Below the pieces are notes generated by a model, which saw only the letters and a list, made by a program, of their open reading frames with translations, was not told where the DNA came from and ran no database searches. Both the position numbers and the translations under genes were made by a program. DNA of 7,065 nucleotides, taken from contig JAPOSK010000486.1 in assembly GCA_026709725.1 (NCBI GenBank), positions 1-7,065 of the forward strand, given 5' to 3'. Positions 1 through 5,925 of this stretch are shown here, in pieces. Source of the stretch: Paracoccaceae bacterium. Its GTDB lineage: Bacteria > Pseudomonadota > Alphaproteobacteria > Rhodobacterales > Rhodobacteraceae. Every line of letters begins with the position of its first letter. The stretch's first letter is position 1.

Positions 1-188
1 TGCCCGGGGCTGACCGGTCGGTCAATGACAACCGGCGCCGCCCGGCGCAGGCGGCGCCGGGGGAGGACCGGTGGCGGGCTGGCGGCCGGATCGGGCCGGG
101 AGCCGGGGCGCGTCGGGAGATGTCATGAAGGGTCAGCCATGGGAGAATCGCTCCCCTGATCCCGGATCATTCTGGACACGCCCATCAA
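1..188. other. GC-rich left-edge region, no identifiable gene
   Basis: The first ~120 bases are extremely GC-rich, and the composition then falls towards the hfq leader. Two plus-strand frames are open from the left edge: one stops with TGA at 126-128, the other with TGA at 157-159. The minus strand is also partly open. Either plus frame could be the Gly/Arg/Pro-rich C-terminal tail of an upstream gene, but open frames are expected by chance at this composition and neither shows a recognisable motif. The region also holds a strong hairpin (listed separately), a small hairpin GGGAG/CTCCC at 141-155, and the near-palindrome GATCCCGGATC at 158-168. I see no convincing sigma-70 promoter for the downstream gene. 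Confidence 0.5.
32..60. repeat. Perfect 11-bp GC inverted repeat (hairpin)
   Basis: CCGGCGCCGCC at 32-42 is the exact reverse complement of GGCGGCGCCGG at 50-60, with a 7-base loop CGGCGCA. This would make a very stable stem. No T-run follows on the plus strand, and on the minus strand it is followed only by TTGTCATT, so it is at best a weak terminator. In DNA of this composition such a repeat can also arise by chance. Confidence 0.5.
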
Positions 189-233
189 ATGCCTCTATTG
201 CCGTCCCAAACACAACAATTGGACGCAGATCGT

Positions 234-253
234 AACAACAACAAAAATTGGAG
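234..253 (+). promoter_or_regulatory. (ARN)5 leader tract joined to the hfq Shine-Dalgarno
   Basis: AAC AAC AAC AAA AAT at 234-248 is five consecutive A-R-N triplets. It is followed by one base and then GGAG at 250-253, which lies 7 bases before the ATG at 261. A-R-N repeats are the known preferred ligand of the Hfq distal face, and E. coli Hfq is known to repress its own translation by binding its leader. The tract and its position are visible in the sequence; autoregulation is inference. The GGAG also decides the start codon, because the earlier in-frame ATG at 189 lacks a comparable site. Confidence 0.5.
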
Positions 254-260
254 ACATCCC

Positions 261-539
261 ATGTCTGCTCAAAGCAACAGATTGCAGTACGCATTTCTCA
301 ACCAGCTGCGGAAAACCCAGACTCCGGTCACCATCTTCCTTGTCAATGGCGTCAAGCTCTATGGCATCATCACCTGGTACGATCTCTACACAATCCTCCT
401 CAGGCGCCATGATGAAATCCAGCTCGTGTACAAGCATGCTGTATCCACAATCATGCCCACGGAAAAATTCTCCCTCAACCCGCATCCCTTCGACGATGAT
501 CCCGACCTTGACGAGCCGCACGAACGAGACGGCGAATAG
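261..539 (+). CDS. hfq: Hfq-family RNA chaperone, divergent form
   Basis: This 92-residue protein is a member of the Sm-like RNA chaperone family, which forms hexameric rings that bind sRNAs and mRNAs in the cytoplasm. The Sm1 core is clear at residues 22-41 ([16 protein letters not shown]-x-D), and the Sm2 motif [11 protein letters not shown] is at about 56-66. The proximal-pocket Lys and His of YKHA are kept, as is the Gln equivalent to E. coli Q8. Several positions are unusual: the usual KLQG is KLYG (E. coli Q33), the FD-x-F segment is YDLY (F39 and F42 both Tyr), and D9 is Tyr. The tail is short and strongly acidic ([15 protein letters not shown]) instead of the long polar tail of gammaproteobacterial Hfq. 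The start at 261 is supported by GGAG 7 bases upstream; an in-frame ATG at 189 would add 24 low-complexity residues and is unlikely. No hflX or ntrX neighbour is seen, so this may be a second, accessory Hfq. Confidence 0.9.
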   Translation: MSAQSNRLQYAFLNQLRKTQTPVTIFLVNGVKLYGIITWYDLYTILLRRHDEIQLVYKHAVSTIMPTEKFSLNPHPFDDDPDLDEPHERDGE

Positions 540-781
540 GATCAGGCCGCATTGGCTCTGCTCAGGAGATGGACACCTCACTCCCTGATCATGACCGATT
601 CGCCGGGCATGCACGTCCGCGCCGAAGAAATGATCGCAACCCCGCTTTCAGTCCGGGTTGCAGCACCCCGGAGCCATGAACTGCAGCATGCTGCGCCACC
701 GCACACTCAAGGGGTGCCCCAGCGCTTCTGCAATCTTCAATACCGGCAGAGCCTTTCAGCTCCATCACCATTGATCGGACT
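540..781. other. Convergent 3' spacer, no gene seen
   Basis: The plus-strand hfq and the minus-strand ImmA/IrrE-like gene end facing each other across this stretch. Open frames exist on both strands but show no recognisable motif, and they run as shadows into the neighbouring genes. It contains a possible terminator hairpin (636-661) and a perfect 12-bp palindrome GCAGCATGCTGC at 683-694. Confidence 0.5.
636..661 (-). terminator. Weak candidate terminator for the minus-strand operon
   Basis: GCAACCC at 636-642 pairs with GGGTTGC at 655-661 (7 bp, 12-base loop). Read on the minus strand, the stem is followed by GATCATTTCTTC, a broken T-rich stretch. It lies about 120 bases past the stop of the ImmA/IrrE-like gene. 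The short stem, long loop and interrupted T-run make this a low-confidence call. Confidence 0.25.
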
Positions 782-2113
782 TCAACCGAACAGATTGTAG
801 GGCATGCCGGTTCCCGGACCCTCCCGCGCAAGGTATCCGTTGTTCTCGAGCAGGGATTCAACGGTCCGTTCGCTGACGGCGAATTCACTTGCCGCATCCT
901 CGATGGCCGATTCCGAGACTTCGCCATCCAAAAATTCGACCAGCGATGCGATCGGGCACAGGAACTCCGCTGCAAAGGCCCGCTGAAACTTCTGCCTTGC
1001 CGTCGCAAGATCTGCCGTGACAAGCCAAGAGCCGGGTTCCCGTTCCACTGATCGGATGTGATCACCGATGAATCGTGCCAGTTCAAACCGTCTAGACACC
1101 GGGTGTCTCTTGCGGAGGATGAACGCCAGATCCCCTGCCCCCCTTTTCCCGGCAACAGAGGCCTTTGCCTGTCCCTGAGGCATCCAGTTTTCAACCTCTC
1201 CCTTTTGTAGCCCGAGCAGATCATGGAGCGCATCGTCCGGAAGCACACCGCCGGGTCTGCCGATCCGACCTCGCAGCTCATGCGCGGCCGACACAGCGTG
1301 TTGCCATGGCTCACCTTCTGATCTTTCCAGATCCATGTCCGGCAGGTCGGGCCTCCCGACAATGCCGGATGCGTCGGCGAGCTCACGCATTGCCTCGACC
1401 CGTTCACCACCATTTTTTGCATAGGCACCACTCAGTTCCGCAAATGACGACTCTCCGATCGTCTGCGCAAATGCCATCGCCTGCCCGATGACTGCATCCG
1501 GGCATTCCTTTGGGTCGAAGCCAAGCTCCGCCTCGATCCGCCGTCTCCGGCATTCCTCCGGATTTGCCATGTCTTCCAGAACAATCGACCAGAGTTGTGC
1601 AAGATCAGAGTTCTGCAGCCCCACTGCATCAAGGCGTGCAACAACAGCATTGACAAAAGAGGTCGCTGCGTCAGCGAATTGCGTCATGGGAACACTTCGC
1701 ACGCTGCCTGAGCCGTTCAGGTACTTCACGGAGGCGCGTTCATGGCATCGTGAGGCCTGCGTCCAGATGTTCATCGCATCCCGGTCAGAGGCAAACACGA
1801 TGCCCGGCCAGACAAAGCCCATATTGGCTGCGGCTAGTTCATGACTCATCCGCCAATCATGTACCGGAACCCTATTACGGGCATCAGCGGGCAGGACTTC
1901 ATGGTTCAATCGCCACCAGGACGATGCAAACCACATGGCCAGCGGATACAGCGACACGGTCACACGGTCACGTACGGTTCTCGACCATGCATCCTCATTG
2001 TGCGTGAGGCAAAGATCACCAATATGAACCTTGAGCTGTGCGGTGGTCTCGCCGACCCTCCGGTCGGCGTCGGCATATGAGAGCCATTCAAAATCAAAAC
2101 GAAGATCAGCCAT
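782..2113 (-). CDS. ImmA/IrrE-like protein with degenerate zinc motif
   Basis: This 443-residue protein has an intact reading frame. Its C-terminal third resembles the ImmA/IrrE peptidase fold: RRFELARFIGDH at 341-352 sits where families have F-x-LAHELGH, then QRAFAAEFLCP at 377-387 matches the usual NxFAAxLLMP helix, then VSERTVESLLENNGYL at 413-428 matches the closing VS-x-x-x-V-x-x-RL segment. The HExxH His, Glu and second His read Arg, Phe and Asp, so zinc-dependent proteolysis is not expected. The N-terminal ~115 residues are Trp/Tyr-rich (YPLAMWFASSWWRLNHE at 56-72, DWRMSHELAAANMGFVWP at 86-103) and are not a domain I can name. There is no signal peptide and no clear membrane segment. 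The ATG at 2113 is preceded by GGGGG at 2122-2118 (4-base spacing) and overlaps the upstream stop as ATGGCTGA, which implies translational coupling. An in-frame ATG at 2197 would lie inside the upstream gene and is unlikely. The context suggests an accessory or sensor protein of a restriction locus; that role is inferred. Confidence 0.75.
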   Translation of the reverse strand: MADLRFDFEWLSYADADRRVGETTAQLKVHIGDLCLTHNEDAWSRTVRDRVTVSLYPLAMWFASSWWRLNHEVLPADARNRVPVHDWRMSHELAAANMGFVWPGIVFASDRDAMNIWTQASRCHERASVKYLNGSGSVRSVPMTQFADAATSFVNAVVARLDAVGLQNSDLAQLWSIVLEDMANPEECRRRRIEAELGFDPKECPDAVIGQAMAFAQTIGESSFAELSGAYAKNGGERVEAMRELADASGIVGRPDLPDMDLERSEGEPWQHAVSAAHELRGRIGRPGGVLPDDALHDLLGLQKGEVENWMPQGQAKASVAGKRGAGDLAFILRKRHPVSRRFELARFIGDHIRSVEREPGSWLVTADLATARQKFQRAFAAEFLCPIASLVEFLDGEVSESAIEDAASEFAVSERTVESLLENNGYLAREGPGTGMPYNLFG

Positions 2114-2503
2114 TTTTCCCCCAGAACCTCCTGATTTCAGCGGCCATTGGATCCTCCTCTGGCATGGGATAGCCATGATAGCTGCCGGGGCCATCACGCT
2201 GCGCCTCCAGCGGTACCCCGTCTTCCGTCACGGCCCAGATGGCTTTTGGCCAGCCATCTTTGGATTGCTCGCTCACTGCACCACGCCTGAGGCCCTCGCG
2301 AAGGCAATTGAGAGCAACGGCGCGGGTATCAATCCCCACAGCATCACAGCGGGTGGTGTCAGTCCAAAGTCGCCCGGATTCCGCTTGTGCTCCGGGTTGC
2401 CTGAGTATTTCACGGCCTTGGCCAGCCCTACCAGTTCGGTTCCAGTATATGTGTCAGGACTCGCAAGGCGGCGCTTGGGATTGAATTTCCGATACCGTGC
2501 CAT
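2106..2503 (-). pseudogene. Small conserved-looking protein of unknown function, frame-broken
   Basis: Two frames join into one protein of about 131 residues. The N-terminal part (2503-2351) is basic and reads MARYRKFNPKRRLASP..., with KYSGNPEHKRNPGDFGLTPP at its end. The C-terminal part (2348-2106) begins CDAVGIDTRAVAL, then contains REGLRRG, GWPKAIWAVTEDGVPLEAQ and SYHGYPMPEEDP. The frame slips at 2349-2350, where one base is missing. I recall such sequences as one continuous small protein with a slightly longer linker at this point, so a few codons may also be lost; this is memory, not a search. The C-terminal half could start alone at a GTG (2339) as a 77-residue protein. For the N-terminal half, an in-frame ATG at 2608, just 4 bases after the hsdR stop, is an alternative start. 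The gene lies between hsdR and the ImmA/IrrE-like gene and overlaps the latter by 8 bp. Its function is unknown. Confidence 0.6.
2114..2131 (-). promoter_or_regulatory. Ribosome binding site of the ImmA/IrrE-like gene
   Basis: Reading the minus strand, GGAGG (2131-2127) and GGGGG (2122-2118) precede AAAA and the ATG at 2113-2111. Both purine runs lie inside the last codons of the upstream small gene. The nearer run has a short 4-base spacing. Together with the 8-bp overlap this supports coupled translation and the choice of ATG 2113 over the earlier in-frame ATG at 2197. Confidence 0.55.
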
Positions 2504-2612
2504 CACGTCCAGATCCCCAGTTCGGTTTCGTTTGGGCAGAACAGGGTGGCTGGCATGGATGCGACCCTTGCCTCCGTCCCGTTCCTGTCGATTGAAGGAT
2601 AGCAGCATTTGT

Positions 2613-4921
2613 TCATTGTTCCCACCCCGTTGACATCTCTCTGGCCTCTCTCATGGCCCTGCTGAAGAAATGCCGGGTGGCTTGCTCTCGGACCTCGGAA
2701 TCCTGCAGGATGATATTCTTCATCTCGGTGTCCCGCTGGAACATTCGCACGATACCGGCAAAGAACGCCTCCGAATACGCGTTGAATACGACATCGGGTG
2801 GATTCTTGCGCAGCATGTCCGTGAGGTCCTTATCCAGAATGTCCCGGTTGACCTGCTCGAACCGAATCATGTCACTTTCCGTGAAGTCCGTGCCATGGCG
2901 TTCGTTGAACGCCTTCACAATTTCCGACAGTTCCCGCTGCTCATCTTCCGTGTAGGGGTTGGCACCGAATTCTTCGATTGCCGTGAGCGCCTCATGACTG
3001 CCCGGAAACAGCGTTGCACTGCCCCGTTCCCTTTCTTCGATCCTGAATTTCCGCAATCCCAGCATATCATCGGTGATCTCGATCTCCGAAGGGACATCCC
3101 GATCCGGCAACATCCGAACCAGCCAATCAAGATACGTATGCAGCTTTTCCAGGCTGGTGTCACCAAGGTCTATCACCTGTGCGATAAAACTGTAGAACCG
3201 CAGATAGCTCCGGCACAGCTGGCGAAACTCCTCCTGTCTGCCTTCTTCATCAATCCCGAAGCGATCAACAGCCTGCTTGATCAGCCCCTGCAGCGTGGCC
3301 CGGTCAGTCCCGGTCAAATCGCCCCCGAAGAACCTTGTCGCAAATCGCTCAATCTCCTGCCTGTCGAGATAGCCAAACGTCATCACCCGGCTTTCCAACT
3401 CGTAGATCTGGTTGGGATCAGTGGCAGTTTCGATGGAGGCAGATTCATAATAGGGGCGAAAGGCAGCCTGAATGTCCTCAACCGAGTTCTGAAAATCAAG
3501 CACAAAGGTGGTCTTCTTCCGTGGTGCAATCCGATTCAGGCGTGAGAGTGTTTGTACGGCCTGCAACCTGCAAGTTTTCTGTCCACATACATTGCGCACA
3601 GTTTCGGCTGGTCAAACCCGGTCTGGTATTTCTCGGCGACGATGAGAATCTGATATTGATCGGGGTGGGGCGCACCATCCGGCTTTACGCCATCGAACCG
3701 GCCAGGAAGTTCGTGTTCAGTGAATCCTGTGAGATCGGGTTCCCTGTATGTCACCCCGTCAACTTCAACAGCACCGGAGAACGCCACCAGTGCGCGCAGG
3801 TTGTCATATCCCTGCTCGTCGATGTATTTCCTGATCCCCAGACAGTAGCGAACCGCATGCGCGCGGCCCTGCGTGACAACCATCGCCTTTGCCAGATCCC
3901 CAATTTCCTTCATGACGTGGCGGCGAAAATGTTCAACGATTATCTCGACCTTTTGCCCGATTGCGGTGGGATGCAGGGATGCATACCGGGCAATCCTGCG
4001 CTGACCTTTGCGACTGCTCAGTTCCGGATCGTCCTCGATAGCCTTCTCAACCTCGTAGTAGGCTTTGTAGATCATGCAGTTCTGCAGTACATCAAGAATG
4101 AACCCTTCCTCAATGGCCTGCCGCATTGAGTAGGTATGAAAAGGATATGGCAAACCGTCCGCCCCAACCGTGCCGAAACGCTCCATCGTCGTGTTCCTCG
4201 GGGTTGCGGTGAATGCGAAGAAGCTGATGTTGGACTGGGGTCCACGACTCTCCTGATACGCTCTGATGATATCTTCCACATCGTCACTGCTCTCTGCCTC
4301 GCGTGTCAGTGCCTGTGCCATGGATTGCGCCGCCTTGCCGGACTGGCTGCTGTGGGCCTCGTCGATGATCACCGCAAACCGGCGCTGCTGCTGACCCCTG
4401 ATCGTTTCGAGGTGTTCGGTCGAAAATTTCTGGAGCGTAGTAACGATGATCCGTGCCCCTGTTTCAATGGCTTTCTTCAACTGGCGGGATGTCCCGTCGA
4501 TCTTTTTGACGACACCCATGTCCTGTTCGAATTGCGAGACTGTGGCCTGCAGTTGACGGTCGAGGACAATGCGGTCGGTGACAATGATTGCCGTGTTGAA
4601 GACTGGCTTATCACCGTCGTCGTGCAGGTTGATCACCTGGTGAGCCAGCCAGCCGATGGTATTCGACTTCCCCGATCCGGCTGAGTGCTGGATCAGATAG
4701 TTACAACCAGGGCCACGCGTGCCTGCATCAGCAATACACTTCCGAACTGCGGCGAGTTGCTGGAAACGCGGGAAAATCATTACGCACTGCTTGCCGGTTT
4801 GCTCGGAGTGCATGAACCGACCAATGATGTCGAGGAGGACATCGCGTGAGAAGATCGCCTTGCCCCAGTCACCCGACGAATAAAGGTAGGCACATTGGGC
4901 CGCATGCGGTGAAGACTCATC
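2613..4921 (-). pseudogene. hsdR: Type I restriction enzyme R subunit, truncated and frameshifted
   Basis: HsdR is the DNA-translocating and cleaving subunit of type I restriction complexes. The superfamily 2 motor is clear: Walker A HSAGSGKSNT around 4687-4658, a DEAH box IIDEAHSSQSGK around 4370-4334, FAFTATPR around 4216-4193, VTQGRAHAV near 3878-3850, and motif VI QAVQTLSRLNR at 3563-3531. The C-terminal helical domain runs to the stop at 2613. The frame breaks at about 3565-3570: ...YVDRKLAG is in one frame and LQAVQTLSR in the next, consistent with loss of one base in GCAGGTTGCAGG. At the 5' side, family-like sequence (AYLYSSGDWGKAIFSRDVLLD) begins near 4891 with no start codon; the frame is open further but stops resembling HsdR above about 4936. 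Only about 85 codons precede the Walker A lysine, where a complete HsdR has roughly 300, so the PD-(D/E)xK nuclease domain is absent. No hsdM or hsdS lies in the window. It is the first member of the minus-strand operon. Confidence 0.85.
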
Positions 4922-5084
4922 AGGGTGATCTGATCCATCATCACGATATCGGCAATGGCGCGGAAATGATTGGCCACCCAGATCGGTTCCGCAATCTCTC
5001 TCTTGTAGAGGCGACCAAGGGCGCGTTTCATATCGCGTGCACCTGCTGATCCCAATGAAGGTGTGGTGTCGATGTCTTCGCCTG
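4922..5084. other. Junction between hsdR remnant and recombinase remnant
   Basis: Recognisable HsdR sequence ends at about 4921-4936 on the minus strand, and recombinase sequence begins at about 5085 on the plus strand. The DNA between has an open minus-strand frame (containing RALGRLYKREIAEPIW) that I cannot assign to HsdR or to any family. It may hold the breakpoint that removed the hsdR 5' end. I found no clear terminal inverted repeat or target duplication. Confidence 0.4.
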
Positions 5085-5289
5085 GTTCTGGCCCGCGCCC
5101 GGGCCGCCGGAAAAAGCTGGGGACGACCGAAAGGATCACCCGGCCCTCACGTCTCGATGGCAAGGAGGAGGAAATCCTGAAGTTCCTCAACCGGGACTCT
5201 CCAAAAGCGCCATCGCCAAGATTATCGGCGTCACCCGACCCGCGCTCCACCCCTTCATCCGGACGCGGGGACTGAAAGCCAATCCTTAG
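5085..5289 (+). pseudogene. Serine recombinase (resolvase/invertase) C-terminal remnant
   Basis: Three frames read in order give one clean resolvase tail. The first is LARARAAGKSWGRPKGSPG (5088-5144), the arginine-rich linker; the second is SRLDGKEEEILKFLNR (5147-5194); the third is LSKSAIAKIIGVTRPALHPF (5197-5256), then IRTRGLKANP and TAG at 5287-5289. The third segment is the helix-turn-helix that binds the recombination site in the Hin / Tn3-resolvase family. One base is missing at about 5144-5146 and one at about 5193-5196. The catalytic domain with its nucleophilic Ser (about 120-140 residues) is absent, so the gene is dead. It is a relic of a transposon or invertible element and lies next to the truncated end of hsdR. 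Confidence 0.85.
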
Positions 5290-5925
5290 CCCGAAGTTCC
5301 AAAGTCCGATCAGCGCAAGTCTGTGATCCTGAACATGTCTTATTTTTCAGGAGGGGTTCTGCCGGGACCGTATGCGCCCCGTCCCAAGCCAATCAATGAC
5401 CGAGCAACTCGAAGGCCCGGACCTGCAACGGTGTCGGCCATGTTCTCATCTGAAAGGGTCGTATCTTCTCAAGACAGGGCTCGACCGTCTTGTGGGTAAG
5501 GGCGTCGGGATCATCAAGCGGGGTCCGGAAACTGTGTACGGGAGCGCCATCCACAGTATGCTTGCGGACGGCCTTGCCCGGGCACTGCCTGATCGTCTGG
5601 CAGGCGCAACGACGGAGGATCTGTCATCCTGCCCCGCCAGTCCACGCAATCGTCCCAGTGCTGACGTGTCGCATGCTGATCGGCGTGCGAATCAGATGAC
5701 CCCAACAAAGATGCAGTGTCGGGTATAGGGGAGTGACGGGCGCGGGCGGTGCCGCCGGAGTCGCCCATCTTGTCCGGGCAGAGGGATTCGATGCACTGCC
5801 GCATGCGGTCTGTGCGGAGGGTCCTGTCGCTGTTCATGGGTCTGCTCCCGTCCTGGACAGGCTGCCCGTTTCGGGCGTGCGTTGGGGTAGAGGATCGCAT
5901 CAGTGGAGGTGCGTATCAACGGGCC
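5290..5925. other. 636-bp stretch without an identifiable gene
   Basis: Several overlapping open frames exist. A plus-strand frame at 5372-5728 (118 codons) has no good ribosome binding site. A minus-strand frame at 5900-5514 has strongly GC-biased third positions between about 5835 and 5725, which may mark decayed coding sequence. Another minus-strand frame ending in FELLGH and TGA at about 5396-5394 also looks coding-like. None matches a family I know. Small hairpins occur at 5327-5352 (TCCTGAA/TTCAGGA, 12-base loop) and 5864-5876 (GCCCG-TTT-CGGGC), neither with a T-run. The region is probably degenerate DNA associated with the neighbouring recombinase remnant. Confidence 0.4.

Noticed and set aside
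195..614. 139-codon minus-strand open frame opposite hfq
   Set aside because: It is antisense to a clear Hfq coding frame and shows no motif of its own.
683..694. 12-bp perfect palindrome GCAGCATGCTGC as an operator
   Set aside because: It lies between two converging gene ends with no promoter in view, and a single palindrome of this length is not compelling.
589..1431. 280-codon minus-strand open frame
   Set aside because: It is a shifted frame inside the ImmA/IrrE-like gene; the translation is Arg/Ser/Cys-rich and unrelated to any family, while the other frame has coherent motifs.
2670..3545. 291-codon plus-strand open frame
   Set aside because: It lies opposite the HsdR C-terminal domain; long antisense frames are common in GC-rich coding DNA.
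3558..3575. TTGCAGG tandem duplication as the cause of the hsdR frameshift
   Set aside because: Removing one 7-base copy does not restore the motif VI frame, whereas adding one base does, so a single-base loss explains it better.
3335..4129. 264-codon plus-strand open frame
   Set aside because: It is antisense to the HsdR motor domain and has no recognisable motif.
4780..5250. 156-codon minus-strand open frame as the missing N-terminus of HsdR
   Set aside because: Its first part is antisense to the recombinase remnant and its last part overlaps the true HsdR frame in the wrong phase; the middle does not resemble an HsdR nuclease domain.
5733..5860. GDSGG in a minus-strand frame as a trypsin-like protease active site
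   Set aside because: No His or Asp motif or protease-like context accompanies it, and the frame is otherwise unrecognisable; a chance match.
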